NCBI GenBank assembly: GCA_001295905.1
Contig: LJHT01000009.1
Location: 1 to 64,000, forward strand
DNA from: a beta proteobacterium AAP51
Lineage (GTDB): Bacteria; Pseudomonadota; Gammaproteobacteria; Burkholderiales; Burkholderiaceae_C
DNA length: 64,000 bases
Direction: 5' to 3'
The position numbers and the translations under genes were made by a program. This document shows positions 1 to 9,082 of this stretch, piece by piece. The number at the start of each line of letters is the position of its first letter. The stretch's first letter is position 1. The notes under the pieces are model-generated. The model was given only the letters and a program-made list of their open reading frames with translations. It made no database searches and was not told where the DNA came from.

Positions 1-40
1 ATCCGGCCTGACCAGCGAGCGCCGGTGGGCGCAAGGGCGT

Positions 41-52
41 GGTCAATTGACC
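41..52. promoter_or_regulatory. 12-bp perfect palindrome, possible operator
   Basis: GGTCAATTGACC reads the same on both strands. It lies 64 bp before the ATG of the broken gene at 116, so it could be an operator for that gene. No convincing -10 or -35 hexamer was seen beside it, and a 12-bp palindrome can arise by chance. The assignment is inference only. Confidence 0.25.
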
Positions 53-115
53 GCTTACGTTGCTTCCCTGGAACATCGGTCTGGCGCCCATCCAGGCAAG
101 CAGGAAGAAGGCTGC

Positions 116-631
116 ATGAACGCGCCAGGCATCGACGCGCGGCTGCTGGAGTTGCTGCAGCAAGCCAGCAACCTGCAGCTATTTCAGCTGAACTCCGTCA
201 TCGAGCGCATGCTGGCCGATCCACGACGCATCGTGCAGGTGCGCAAGGAACTGCACATGGGCTAGACCGTGCGCTTCATGGACTAGCGTGACGGCCAGAT
301 GCGCGTGGGCACGGTCGTGGCGATGAAGGACACCCAGCTCACGATCCAGGAGCAGGCCACGCGCAGCGCGTGGACGGTGCCCTACACGGCGGTGGAGCCC
401 CCGGCAGCTGCTGCGCCGGGACCGGCGCACGAGCCTGCACAGCCGCCGGCGCCACGGGCCGGCCGCAACGACTTCCGGTGCGGGGAGAAAGTGGCCTTCG
501 AGGACAAGCACCTGAACACTGTCTTGGGCACCATCGTGCGCATCAACCAGCGCATCGCCAGCATCGATCCTGGCGACGGCACGACCTGGCGAGTGGGCTT
601 CGCGCTGCTGCGACACGTGGTCGACATCTGA
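116..631 (+). pseudogene. Small two-repeat protein gene interrupted by two in-frame TAG codons
   Basis: The frame from ATG 116 stays the same through two amber codons (263-265 and 281-283) to the stop at 629-631. If both ambers are ignored it gives one coherent protein of about 171 residues. The first part (about 49 residues) is a Leu/Gln-rich helix. It is followed by two similar beta-rich units of about 40-45 residues, one starting TVRFMD and one starting KVAFED, each ending in a Trp-containing strand (SAWTVPY, TTWRVGF), with a Pro/Ala linker between them. This looks like tandem small barrels of SH3/KOW type, but the family was not recognised. A CAG (Gln) to TAG change would explain both stops, so decay by two C-to-T transitions is the simplest reading. 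Amber suppression or reinitiation at ATG 299 are alternatives. The function is unknown. Confidence 0.6.
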
Positions 632-849
632 TCGCCGCGGGCGGTCAAGACGGCCATGAGGCCACGCTTACGATTGTTGGGGCTCATGACCGGGCAGGAT
701 TGGATGTGCTAACGCTCGGGTGTCACATCAGAACCAGCGGCGGCAGCAAGGGCCGAGCCACCTTCGTGCGGATGCCCCATCACTCGCCGCGCGTAAGGAC
801 ATCGTTTGATCTCGACGGGCGCACCAAGCAATCTCCACCTGGTGGGACG

Positions 850-2268
850 TCATAGATGTTTGGGCAAGCTGTGTCGACGCACACCAGCGCGAGTGTGCTG
901 CTCGGTTCCGTGCCGGATCACAACGCCCTGGTAGTCGAATCCGCTGGGGTGCTTCGTGCCAGCAGACAAGCAGCCGGCGCCGCTCAGCAGCTCCACGAAG
1001 TGAGGTCGCCCCCAGCATCCAGCTTGGCAAGGCGCGGAATGTCCGGCGCCAAGATCTGGTCGCACCGAGCGCACTCTAGTCTTACCGCTGATCGTGTCCA
1101 CGCCGAAGCGCTCGCGAATACATTCTCGGATCAGGAGGGCGAGGAACCGATTTAGACCGTACGCCATGGAGAAGTGGGTGCAGGGATGCACTAGCAGGAT
1201 CCTCTCCGGATTGCGACCGTTCGCTAGACCGCAGACGGTAGACACCACGTCACGCCAATCGGCGGCGAATGAGCTCTGAAGCCCTTTGATCAGCGCCAGA
1301 TGCTTGTCATGCAGATTCTGGAGCGCCGCATGGTCGTCTGCACCATCCGCGCTCCAAAGCTGCATCCGGTGTGCCTGGTCCTCCGCCTCCGCCAGCTCCC
1401 ATCGCAGGCGCTCCAACAGACCCGGTCCGCTGGGCAGCGCGGAAACGATTGTCGTCAGCAACTGCAGCGCTGACTTGGTCCCTGTCGTCAGACGGATGTA
1501 GTCCTGCAAGGCGCCATCACCACCACCTGACACGAGGACCCGGTGATCAGGAGCGGCTAAGCCGAGCGTCGGCGACTGAAACTGATCGGTTTGCCAAAAC
1601 TTTACACTTGAGAAGACCCCTGCTTTCGGATTGTCTTGGTCCAACGGGACAGTCACCCTCTCCCGCGCGACACCTCGCGCGAGTACAACCAAATCGAAGT
1701 TCTCGGTGTAGTCGCCATGGACCGGATGCGAGAACTCTGCAGTTAGCGGCCCCGCCGGCGATGAGGGCGCGCGAACGGGGTAACGCTTGAGGGTCGTCTC
1801 GAATCGCACGTCCAAGTTGGGACGCATGAACGTTTCATCGGAGAGGACATCCGACCAATTCTCAGCAATGACGTTTGCAAAGTCCGCCGCGAACGTCATC
1901 GGCACGTCTGGGGGCGGACCAGATAGGGGCCAGCGGCCGCGATCCGCATGCTGGGCTGGCCAGTCGTATTGCACTGGATCGATCCACCGCGTCGTGCAGG
2001 ACTTTTGGAGCGCGAAGGGCCCGACACCGGCGTCAATGACGATTACGTCAATATCGTTACGGGCGGCGAGTATGCCAACTGTTGCGCCGGCCGCGCCTGC
2101 GCCCACTACCAAGAGCCTAGAGCCAGCGGACAGATCCGAGCTCTTGAGCAATCTTTCGACGAGAATTTGCGCCCGAACCAGCTGATCCCGAATGCTGACA
2201 GGAACACGTCCGGCGAGGTTGTAGACCGACGGGCGTGCGCGGTGAGCCCGAATAAACGGATCCAACAT
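850..2268 (-). CDS. Rossmann-type FAD/NAD(P)-binding protein of unknown role
   Basis: The protein is about 472 residues from ATG 2268; a TTG directly after the upstream stop would add five. Near the N-terminus is a dinucleotide-binding motif (VVGAGAAGATVG) followed by the strand-ending acidic residue VIVIDA, as in FAD or NAD(P) flavoproteins. A second Gly-rich stretch (LVSGGGDGALQD) in the middle may contact the same cofactor. Two other motifs are DPVQYDWP, about 40 residues after the first glycine motif, and a C-terminal Cys-rich part ending in VVIRHG. No membrane segment or signal peptide is visible. It follows the small gene at 2284-2745 with a 15-nt gap, so the two are probably one operon. 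Base composition is clearly lower in GC than the chromosome further right, which suggests acquisition by transfer. The substrate is unknown. It resembles accessory oxidoreductases of mobile or defence islands only by context. Confidence 0.6.
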   Translation of the reverse strand: MLDPFIRAHRARPSVYNLAGRVPVSIRDQLVRAQILVERLLKSSDLSAGSRLLVVGAGAAGATVGILAARNDIDVIVIDAGVGPFALQKSCTTRWIDPVQYDWPAQHADRGRWPLSGPPPDVPMTFAADFANVIAENWSDVLSDETFMRPNLDVRFETTLKRYPVRAPSSPAGPLTAEFSHPVHGDYTENFDLVVLARGVARERVTVPLDQDNPKAGVFSSVKFWQTDQFQSPTLGLAAPDHRVLVSGGGDGALQDYIRLTTGTKSALQLLTTIVSALPSGPGLLERLRWELAEAEDQAHRMQLWSADGADDHAALQNLHDKHLALIKGLQSSFAADWRDVVSTVCGLANGRNPERILLVHPCTHFSMAYGLNRFLALLIRECIRERFGVDTISGKTRVRSVRPDLGAGHSAPCQAGCWGRPHFVELLSGAGCLSAGTKHPSGFDYQGVVIRHGTEQHTRAGVRRHSLPKHL

Positions 2269-2283
2269 GAGACGACCTGGCAA

Positions 2284-2745
2284 TCAGGTCAAGTCGTCAA
2301 TGGCATTGTCAGGGTCGTTGATCGCTTCCAACTGCTCTTCTTCGGAAGCGTCAACCAACACCTCGAGGGCGTCGGCATTGGTGGCATCGTGGGCTACTGC
2401 CCTGGACTCTACGGATCGGGCGTACCGGTTTGGCGTTGTGTTCTCTCGAAGTCTCGCTATTCTTGATGCGAGGTAGTTCGCAACGGCTTGCGACTCCTGA
2501 CCTGCCACGCTGGTGGGCACATGCACGACCCGAAGTCCTGCGCGCTCCAGGCTCTGCAACTCCTGCAATTCGAGACGCTCGCGTGGCCCTATCGCAAAGA
2601 AGCCGATCTGGCGACGACGCACAGGATGCTTCATGAACACCTCGCGCGAGGAAAACTCCATTGCGGCCCTCTTGGCGGTTGTCCGCCAGCTCAGGAACAC
2701 GTCGTTGGGGGTCACCTTCGTGCGAAGGGATGAACCTCTACCCAT
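2284..2745 (-). CDS. Unknown small protein, first gene of the flavoprotein pair
   Basis: From ATG 2745 this is a protein of about 153 residues that I do not recognise. The start is uncertain: ATG 2745 has GAGGAG very close to it, while ATG 2781 has a purine-rich tract at a more usual distance and would add 12 residues. The N-terminal half is basic (RRRQIGFFAIGPRERLE) and includes a possible beta-alpha-beta core (LRVVHVPTS). The C-terminal third is very acidic (EEEQLEAINDPDNAIDD). No signal peptide, membrane helix or known catalytic motif is visible. The stop lies 15 nt before the flavoprotein start, which suggests co-transcription and a shared job. The promoter side carries the palindrome at 2969-2986 and the repeats at 2863-2915, so expression is probably controlled. 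Confidence 0.5.
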   Translation of the reverse strand: MGRGSSLRTKVTPNDVFLSWRTTAKRAAMEFSSREVFMKHPVRRRQIGFFAIGPRERLELQELQSLERAGLRVVHVPTSVAGQESQAVANYLASRIARLRENTTPNRYARSVESRAVAHDATNADALEVLVDASEEEQLEAINDPDNAIDDLT

Positions 2746-2862
2746 GGGCTCCTCGCGGACCCGCGTCCATCCCTGCTGCATTCCCACCCCCCTCATCTGA
2801 TCGGCTGCCGTCGGACAGTAATGGAGGCTGCTGCATTGCACAAGACCCTGGACAGATAGTAA

Positions 2863-2915
2863 ACAGGACAAACTCCTCCCTTTTTCGGATGCTCCGATCC
2901 CCTTACACAGGACAA
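2863..2915. repeat. Two direct repeats ACAGGACAA, 44 bp apart
   Basis: ACAGGACAA occurs at 2863-2871 and 2907-2915, with similar A/T-rich flanks on the first side. The 44-bp distance is close to four helical turns, which would place both copies on the same face of the DNA. They lie just upstream of the minus-strand pair 2745-850. Regulatory use is inferred. Confidence 0.3.
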
Positions 2916-2968
2916 TTTGCGAGCAATCCTCCCGGTTGCCCGCCTGACTGCAGGCTCAACGCACCGGT

Positions 2969-2986
2969 TGTTGCAAAATTGCAACA
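2969..2986. promoter_or_regulatory. Perfect 8-bp inverted repeat, operator candidate
   Basis: The sequence is TGTTGCAA-AA-TTGCAACA: two 8-bp arms with a 2-bp centre and no mismatch. It sits 188-224 bp before the possible starts of the minus-strand gene pair. A/T-rich symmetric sites of this kind are typical dimer-binding operators. No regulator gene is seen next to it, and no good -10/-35 pair could be fixed with confidence. Confidence 0.45.
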
Positions 2987-3419
2987 TGAGGTCAGCGGTT
3001 AAGGTCTGTTGGGCACATGGTGCTCCCGGGAGCGCGTGTTCGCTGAGGTCCTCCCTAGCGCCAAAGGTTCGGCCCTTGGACTGACGTTTGCATTTGGAAA
3101 CGATTCGCACTCCAGTCTGCAGGGGGATGCCCTACACGCGGCGCATCCATCGGTGCGCAGTCGGCCCTCCGGGCTCCACCCTCCGCGGCTTGCCGCGCAC
3201 CTGTGGACCTACACCACGTCCTGGGACATCAACTAAGGAAAATGCGCTCGGCTCGTTGACGACTTGATACCCCATTCTGGGGAGCCGGCAGTTCGGTCAG
3301 TCAGCAGTAGACCAGGAGCAGACGCTCAGGTCCACAGGCCCATCGACGGCATCAGACTGACTTGAGTCAGTCAAGTAGCGTGTGCGGATGACGCGTATCG
3401 CGCGATACAGTCATTCAGC
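2987..3419. other. Gene-free stretch with interleaved inverted repeats
   Basis: No open frame here looks like a gene. Visible structure is a small hairpin CCCCA-TTC-TGGGG near 3270 and, at 3356-3375, two interleaved inverted repeats: ACTGAC(3356-3361)/GTCAGT(3366-3371) and CTTGA(3361-3365)/TCAAG(3371-3375). The last pair lies about 45 bp before the point where recognisable HsdR coding sequence begins (about 3420), so it may be linked to the event that cut off that gene. That link is speculative. Confidence 0.3.
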
Positions 3420-4421
3420 TTTGCCGGGCGGTACCAGGACAACCTGAACGCCCTGATCTACGAACCCAGCTTCCGCACGGGCGTGGGCGACGCGCTGTTC
3501 ACCAAGGCCCGGCTGATCAAGGACCTGGGCAACCAGGCGGTGCACAGCACCAAGAAGGTGGCCGCGACCGACGCGCTGGCGGCCACGCGGGAGTTGTTCC
3601 ATTTCGGCTATTGGCTGGCCCGCACCTACGGCCGCGGTGCACGCCCCGAGCCGGGCTTGAGCTTCAAGACCGAGCTGCTGCCCAAGCCCGCTGCGCCTGC
3701 CATGCCGCAAACGGCTGAGCAACTGCAGAAGCTGGCTGCGCAGTTGCAGGAGAAGGATCAGAAACTGGCTGACGTGCTGGCCAGCAAGGCGGCGCTGGAC
3801 GCCGAGCTGCAGAAGCTGCGCGAAGAAGTCGCCACCGCCAAGAAGGCGAACAGCGCGCAGCCCGACACGCACGACTACTCCGAAGCCGAGACGCGCAAGG
3901 CCTTCATCGACCTGTTGCTGAAAGAGGCTGGCTGGACGCTGAACCCGGCGAAGAACTTCGAGGTCGAGGTGGTCGGCATGCCGAACGCCGAGAACAAGGG
4001 CTTCGTCGACTACGTGCTGTGGGGCGACGACGGAAACCAGCCTCTGACTGCCGCTGATCTGGTTGAACTGGAACGGATGCTGGTCGAGGCCGGTGGCACC
4101 AAGGCCCTGATCGATGAGGCCAAGGAGAAGAGCCAGGGCCTCGGGCTCTTCATCCGCTCCCTGGTCGGCCTGGACCGCGAGGCTGCGATGCAGGCGTTCA
4201 GTGAGTTCTTGAAGGGATCGACGGCGACGCCGGACCAGATCGAGTTCATTGAGCTGGTGGTGCAGGAACTGACTTTGAACGGGGTGATGGAGGCCGATCG
4301 GCTGTTTCAGTCGCCGTTCACGGATCTCAGTGCACAGGGGCCGCTGGGGGTCTTCCCGGCGGCGAGCGTGTCAACCTTGGTCGATGTGCTGCAAGACATC
4401 CGGGCTCGAGCTGTAGCTTGA
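3420..4421 (+). pseudogene. hsdR: Type I restriction subunit R (HsdR) remnant lacking start and helicase
   Basis: HsdR subunits cut DNA after ATP-driven translocation and are usually around 800-1,100 residues. Here about 333 codons remain. The start of the frame (YQDNLNALIYEPSF, then KARLIKDLGNQAVH) matches the DUF4145-like helical N-terminal region, but about 60 usual residues before it are missing and no ATG precedes it; the first in-frame GTG is 3483. A coiled-coil stretch (about 3710-3860) leads into the HsdR nuclease domain (SEAETRKAFIDLLLKEAGW). The nuclease sequence stops after DYVLWGDDG, before the ExK part of the active site, and jumps in frame to the C-terminal helical domain (LTAADLVELERML). 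The whole DEAD-type helicase is therefore deleted. No hsdM or hsdS is in the window. Cleavage activity is very unlikely. Confidence 0.8.
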
Positions 4422-5078
4422 TGTGAGCGCCCGCTTCAACGTTTTGCCTTGCTGGTCCAGCTGACGAGGCTAGTGCGGTGAACGATCACGCGCGCCGTCG
4501 ATCTAGATGCGCGCGGCAAGGCGTTGCCGACTCGATTTGGGTCGCGGGGTCGGCCGCAGCGATGAAGGGTCATGCTGACTGTGTTGGACCTGCTCGCGGC
4601 GCGGGCAACTTAGCCTTGCCCAAGGGCATTCGGCGGCTGCGGCCGGCGGATGCGCTGGCTGTGCCGCGAAGCCTGCCTCATCGCCGATTTCCTGAGAAAA
4701 ATGCCGTGAAATCAGAGATTTACGCGTTGTTCAGGCGGTGGCTAGAGTTCAGGATTGAGCGGAGAAAGTTCAGAGATCAATGAATTTCGACAGCTGATTG
4801 GGCGATTTTCGCGGTAATTGGCGTTGAGTCGCCGCAATTGGTGCGACACGCCCACTTGTGCTGCATTCTTCCATGCCGAGATTGCATAACCCCGCCCGGC
4901 CCTGGAGTTACGAAGCGATTACATCGGCGCCACAATCAGCGCCCCCGCCTGGGAAGCGGGGGCGAAGGGCTCAGGCGTTCAAGGCATGAGCGGCCTTCGG
5001 CGAACCCCGCCACGGGGCCTTCAGCGGCCAGCGGTGTTCCCCCAAGTCCGTTTTTACATTGCCATGATTGGAGACCCC
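4422..5078. other. Intergenic region before pckG
   Basis: The 657-bp stretch holds no supported gene. An open frame at 4478-4783 has no recognisable motif. Around 4690-4860 base composition is lower in GC than its surroundings, which may mark the edge of the accessory segment. Near pckG are a strong hairpin (4941-4963) and a smaller one, CCCCG-CCA-CGGGG at about 5003-5015. Confidence 0.4.
4941..4963. terminator. Perfect 8-bp GC hairpin upstream of pckG
   Basis: GCCCCCGC(4941-4948) and GCGGGGGC(4956-4963) pair perfectly around a 7-nt loop. No T-run follows on either strand, so it is not a classical intrinsic terminator. It could end transcripts from the left, or form part of a structured pckG leader if that promoter lies further upstream. 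Confidence 0.35.
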
Positions 5079-6983
5079 GTGAACCGTCCCGTGATGGAAG
5101 GCCTGCGCCTGAACGTGCCCGCGTATGTGAAACATGCGCGCCTGATCGAATGGGTGGCGCAGACCGCCGCGCTCACCGAAGCCGCCGATGTGTACTGGTG
5201 CGACGGCAGCGAGGCCGAGTACCAGCGCCTGTGCCAGCAGCTGGTGGATGCCGGCACGCTGATGAAGCTGAACCCCGAGCTGCGCCCCAACAGCTTCCTG
5301 GCCCGCAGCGACCCCTCCGACGTGGCGCGCGTGGAAGACCGCACCTTCATCTGTAGCGAGAAGAAGGAAGACGCCGGCCCCACCAACCACTGGATGGCCC
5401 CGGCCGAGATGCGCGCCTTGCTGCAGACGGGCCGCGCCGACGGCACCCCCGCGCTGTTCAAGGGCGCGATGAAGGGCCGCACGATGTACGTGGTGCCTTT
5501 CAGCATGGGCCCGCTGGGCAGCCACATCTCGCACATCGGCGTCGAGCTCAGCGACAGCCCTTATGTGGCCGTGAGCATGCGCACCATGACGCGCATGGGC
5601 AAGGGCGCGCTGGACGTGCTGGGTGACGACGGTGATTTCGTGCCCTGCGTGCACACCGTGGGCGCGCCGCTGCAGGCTGGCCAGAAAGACGTGGCCTGGC
5701 CCTGCAACCCCACCAAGTACATCGTGCACTACCCCGAAACGCGCGAGATCTGGAGCTACGGCTCGGGCTACGGCGGCAATGCGCTGCTGGGCAAGAAGTG
5801 CTTCGCGCTGCGCATCGCCAGCACCATGGGCCGCGACCAGGGCTGGCTGGCCGAGCACATGCTCATCCTGGGCGTGACCAACCCCCAGGGCCGGAAGTAC
5901 CACGTGGCCGCCGCCTTCCCCAGCGCCTGCGGCAAGACCAACTTCAGCATGCTGGTGCCGCCCGCCGGCTACCAGGGCTGGAAGGTCACCACCATCGGCG
6001 ACGACATCGCCTGGATCAAGCCCGGTGCCGACGGCCGCCTCTACGCCATCAACCCCGAAGCGGGCTACTTCGGCGTCGCCCCGGGCACCAACGAGCTCAC
6101 CAACCCGAACTGCCTGGCTTCCCTGAAGCGCGACGCCATCTTCACCAACGTGGCGCTCACCGATGACGGTGACGTGTGGTGGGAAGGCCTGACCGAAACG
6201 CCCCCCGCGCACCTGATCGACTGGCAGGGCCGCGACTGGACGCCGGCCATCGCCCAGGCCAAGGGCACGAACGGCAAGCCCAGCCCCGCGGCCCACCCCA
6301 ACGCCCGCTTCACCGTGGCCGCCACCAACAACCCGGTGCTCGACCCCGAGTGGGACAACCCCACCGGCGTGCCCATCGACGCCTTCATCTTCGGCGGCCG
6401 CCGCAGCACCACGGTGCCGCTGGTCACCGAAGCCCGCACCTGGGCCGAAGGCGTGTACATGGCCGCCACGATGGGCAGCGAAACCACCGCCGCCGCCGCC
6501 GGCCAACAGGGCGTGGTGCGCCGCGACCCCTTCGCCATGCTGCCCTTCATGGGCTACAACATGAGCGACTACTTCCAGCACTGGCTGAACCTCGGCGAGC
6601 GTGTGGCGGCCGATGCCGCGAAGGCCGGCGCGCGCCTGCCGCGCATCTATTGCGTGAACTGGTTCCGCAAGGGCGCCGACGGCAAGTTCGTCTGGCCGGG
6701 CTATGGCGAGAACATGCGCGTGCTGGAATGGATGCTGGGCCGGCTGGAAGGCCAGGCCGGCGGTGCCGACAACGTCTTCGGCACCAGCCCGCGCTACGAA
6801 GACCTGCGCTGGGACGGCCTGGCCTTCACGGCCGAGCAGTTCAACAGCGTCATCGGCATCGACAAGGCTGCCTGGCAGCAAGAACTGCAGCTGCACGCCG
6901 AACTCTTCCAGCAGCTGGCCTACCACCTGCCGGCCGAGCTGCCCGCCACGAAGGCGCAGATCGAGGCGCGTCTGGCCGCATGA
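5079..6983 (+). CDS. pckG: Phosphoenolpyruvate carboxykinase (GTP)
   Basis: This cytoplasmic enzyme converts oxaloacetate and GTP to phosphoenolpyruvate, CO2 and GDP, the first step of gluconeogenesis. The protein is 634 residues, close to the usual 600-640 of the GTP family. It has the kinase/P-loop signature FPSACGKTN with the reactive Cys at 284 and Lys at 286, and the guanine/metal-side motifs [12 protein letters not shown] and [15 protein letters not shown] 5079 is chosen because GGAG stands at a good distance before it and the N-terminus ([11 protein letters not shown]) fits the family; ATG 5064 in the same frame has no such site. Gluconeogenesis fits an organism that grows on rhamnose and uronic acids, whose breakdown yields C3 compounds. 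It appears to be a single-gene unit, with the phosphoesterase gene 43 nt downstream. Confidence 0.97.
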   Translation: MNRPVMEGLRLNVPAYVKHARLIEWVAQTAALTEAADVYWCDGSEAEYQRLCQQLVDAGTLMKLNPELRPNSFLARSDPSDVARVEDRTFICSEKKEDAGPTNHWMAPAEMRALLQTGRADGTPALFKGAMKGRTMYVVPFSMGPLGSHISHIGVELSDSPYVAVSMRTMTRMGKGALDVLGDDGDFVPCVHTVGAPLQAGQKDVAWPCNPTKYIVHYPETREIWSYGSGYGGNALLGKKCFALRIASTMGRDQGWLAEHMLILGVTNPQGRKYHVAAAFPSACGKTNFSMLVPPAGYQGWKVTTIGDDIAWIKPGADGRLYAINPEAGYFGVAPGTNELTNPNCLASLKRDAIFTNVALTDDGDVWWEGLTETPPAHLIDWQGRDWTPAIAQAKGTNGKPSPAAHPNARFTVAATNNPVLDPEWDNPTGVPIDAFIFGGRRSTTVPLVTEARTWAEGVYMAATMGSETTAAAAGQQGVVRRDPFAMLPFMGYNMSDYFQHWLNLGERVAADAAKAGARLPRIYCVNWFRKGADGKFVWPGYGENMRVLEWMLGRLEGQAGGADNVFGTSPRYEDLRWDGLAFTAEQFNSVIGIDKAAWQQELQLHAELFQQLAYHLPAELPATKAQIEARLAA

Positions 6984-7026
6984 GGGCGCGCAGGCCGGGC
7001 GCCTGCTGCGGCATCATCGCGCGCAG

Positions 7027-7803
7027 ATGAAGCTGCAGCTGCTGTCCGACCTGCACCTCGAAACCGAGACCTTCAGCCCCCGGCCTGCGCCCGGGGCCGA
7101 ACTGCTGGTACTGGCCGGCGACATCGACAGCACCTGGGCCGGCTACGAACGTTTCGCAGGCTGGCCCGTGCCCGTGCTGGTGGTGGCGGGCAACCATGAA
7201 TTCGACGGGCGCGATGTCGATGCCGGCCTAGCCGGCCTGCGCGCGTTGTGCCAGCGCCTGGGCTTCATCTTCCTGGAGCGTGAAGAACACCTCTTCACCG
7301 CCGCCAGCGGCCAGCGCGTGCGCGTGCTCGGCACCACGCGCTGGAGCGATTTCGACCTGCTGGGCCCCACGCAGCGCCCGCGCGCCGAGCGCGCCGCCGG
7401 GTACTTCCTGCGCCTGATGGGCAGCACGCGCGGCGGCCGGCCTTTCGACGCCGCCGCCGTGCGCCAGGAAGCCCTGGCCTGCCGCGCCTGGCTGGAGCAG
7501 GCGCTGGCCGTGCCGGCCCGCAGCCGCTGGGAACACACGCTGGTGGTGACGCACTTCGCCCCCAGCCTGCGCAGCGCAGACCCGCGCTACGGCCGTCAGC
7601 CCGGCACCGCCAGCTTCTGCAACGACGACGAAGCGCTGCTGCCGCGCGCCGATCTCTGGCTGCACGGCCACCTGCACTGCCGGCACGACTACAGCGTGGC
7701 GCGCCCCGGCCAGCGGCCGGTGCGCGTGGTGTGCAACCCGCGAGGCCTGGCTGCCAAGGGCGAGGACGAAGGCCACGATCCCTTGCTCACGCTCGCGCTC
7801 TGA
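7027..7803 (+). CDS. Calcineurin-like metallophosphoesterase
   Basis: The 258-residue cytoplasmic protein carries the full metallophosphatase pattern: DLH near residue 8, GD near 39, GNHEF near 60, VVTHFAPS around 175-185 and HGHLH around 217. These residues bind two metal ions and hydrolyse phosphoester bonds. The substrate cannot be told from sequence; relatives act on nucleotides, cyclic nucleotides or phosphoproteins. It starts 43 nt after pckG, so readthrough from pckG is possible. No signal peptide is visible. Confidence 0.85.
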   Translation: MKLQLLSDLHLETETFSPRPAPGAELLVLAGDIDSTWAGYERFAGWPVPVLVVAGNHEFDGRDVDAGLAGLRALCQRLGFIFLEREEHLFTAASGQRVRVLGTTRWSDFDLLGPTQRPRAERAAGYFLRLMGSTRGGRPFDAAAVRQEALACRAWLEQALAVPARSRWEHTLVVTHFAPSLRSADPRYGRQPGTASFCNDDEALLPRADLWLHGHLHCRHDYSVARPGQRPVRVVCNPRGLAAKGEDEGHDPLLTLAL

Positions 7804-7874
7804 GCTTCATCAAGAGCCGAGGCCGGGGCTGGTGCCACACTCAGCACTCCACCTCAAGAAGTCAGGAGTTCCTC

Positions 7875-8297
7875 ATGAAGATACTCGCGGCCGTCGACGG
7901 CAGCCCTTTCACCCGCCGCATGCTGGCCTACCTGGCGGCCCATGACGAATGGATGGGCCCGCAGCACGAATACACCATGCTCACCGTCGTGACCGCCGTG
8001 CCCCCGCGCGCGGCAGCCGTGCTCGACAAGGCCACGCTCAAGAGCTATTACGACGACACGGCGGAAAAGATCTTCAAGCCGCTGCGCACCTTCACCGGCA
8101 AGCAGGGCCTGCAGGCCAGCTACGTGGCCAAGGTGGGCCACGCCGCGGAAGTGATTTCCGAGGCGGCACGCAAGGGCAAGTACGACCTCGTGGTGATGGG
8201 TTCGCACGGCCACGGCACGCTCACCAACCTGGTGATGGGCTCGGTGGCCACCAAGGTGCTGGCCAACTGCAGCACGCCGGTGCTGCTGATACGCTGA
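7875..8297 (+). CDS. Universal stress protein, UspA family
   Basis: This is a 140-residue single-domain Usp of normal size. The N-terminus KILAAVDGS is the usual first strand, and the C-terminal GSHGHGTLTNLVMGS fits the ATP-binding pattern G-x2-G-x9-G-S of the UspFG/MJ0577 type. Such proteins support survival under starvation and stress, but the precise role is not known for most. ATG 7875 is preceded by AGGAGTTCCTC, a clear ribosome binding site. It converges with the TetR gene, with a hairpin between them. Confidence 0.93.
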   Translation: MKILAAVDGSPFTRRMLAYLAAHDEWMGPQHEYTMLTVVTAVPPRAAAVLDKATLKSYYDDTAEKIFKPLRTFTGKQGLQASYVAKVGHAAEVISEAARKGKYDLVVMGSHGHGTLTNLVMGSVATKVLANCSTPVLLIR

Positions 8298-8307
8298 GGG
8301 GCGCGAT

Positions 8308-8339
8308 GGCGGGGCGGCTGGCTCGCGGCCAGCCCCGCC
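8308..8339. terminator. Hairpin between convergent usp and tetR genes
   Basis: GGCTGGC(8316-8322) and GCCAGCC(8328-8334) pair perfectly around the loop TCGCG. The outer GGCGG/CCGCC arms extend it after a 3-nt bulge. Its position between two converging genes fits a two-way terminator, although no T-run is present. Confidence 0.5.
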
Positions 8340-8389
8340 AGCCGGCTTCTGGGGCTGGCTATCAGGGGCCCGCTGTCAGGGGCTTAAGC

Positions 8390-9001
8390 TCAGGCGCCTG
8401 GCCGCAGCCCGCGCAGGCAGATGGCCATCACCCAATTGACGATCTGCTCGTCGGTGAAATTGCCGCTGCCTTTCAGGAAGGCCGGCACCGGGTCGCAGCC
8501 GCGCGCGAAGATGGTGAAGAGCACCACCTCGGGCGGCAGGGTGGGGTCGATGTGCTGGTCGGCCTGGGCTTGTTCGATCCAGCCACCCAGGCGCTCGCTC
8601 ACCTGCATCAGCAGTTCGAGATAAGTCTTGTTGGCCATCAGCTCGGCGCGCAGCGTCGAGTTCTGTGAAGGCACGGTGGGCATCTCGCCGGCCAGTTGCA
8701 GTTCCACCGCCCAGCGGATCACGGCTTCCAGGCGCTGGAAGGCAGTGGCTTCGCTGCGCCCGGCCTGCTGGTCCAGGAACGCGAGCGTGCGTTCCAGCAG
8801 GCGCACCATGGCCGCGGCGGCCAGGGCCTCTTTCGAGGCGAAGTGCTTGTAGAGGCTGGCCTTGGCAATGCCCACGTCGGCAGCCACTTCGTCCACTGTC
8901 ATCAGGTCGAAACCCTTGTCGGCCAGCAGGCGGTTGACGGAGGACACGATGGCGTCTTCACGGACGCGCAGCACTTGTTCGCGGAAAGACAGGCGGCTCA
9001 T
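8390..9001 (-). CDS. TetR/AcrR family transcriptional regulator
   Basis: The protein has 203 residues, the usual TetR length. Residues of about 10-60 form the DNA-binding domain: GFDLMTVDEVAADVGIAKASLYKHFASKEAL is the typical helix-turn-helix with the LYKHF recognition end. The rest is an alpha-helical ligand domain, resembling the C-terminal domains of regulators of hydrolase or efflux genes, but its ligand cannot be read from sequence. TetR proteins usually repress their own or a neighbouring gene. The closest same-strand partner is the small gene 9292-9083 upstream; no efflux pump is adjacent. Confidence 0.9.
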   Translation of the reverse strand: MSRLSFREQVLRVREDAIVSSVNRLLADKGFDLMTVDEVAADVGIAKASLYKHFASKEALAAAAMVRLLERTLAFLDQQAGRSEATAFQRLEAVIRWAVELQLAGEMPTVPSQNSTLRAELMANKTYLELLMQVSERLGGWIEQAQADQHIDPTLPPEVVLFTIFARGCDPVPAFLKGSGNFTDEQIVNWVMAICLRGLRPGA

Positions 9002-9082
9002 GGCACGATTTTAGCCTTCGGCGTCGCTCGGTGAACGAACGCGTCTCTGGGCTGACAGTGCGGTTTTTCTCTGGTCGCGCAG

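Noticed and set aside
3009-3236. 75-codon open frame, first suspected to be an insertion-sequence fragment
   Set aside because: The text near 3150-3235 recalls sequence at element borders, but no transposase motif or terminal inverted repeat could be shown.
4478-4783. 101-codon open frame between the HsdR remnant and pckG
   Set aside because: No ribosome site, motif or partner gene; composition changes inside the frame, as in non-coding DNA.
4971-6926. A 651-codon open frame antisense to pckG
   Set aside because: It is a shadow of the strongly supported pckG gene, with biased His/Gly/Ala composition and no domain.
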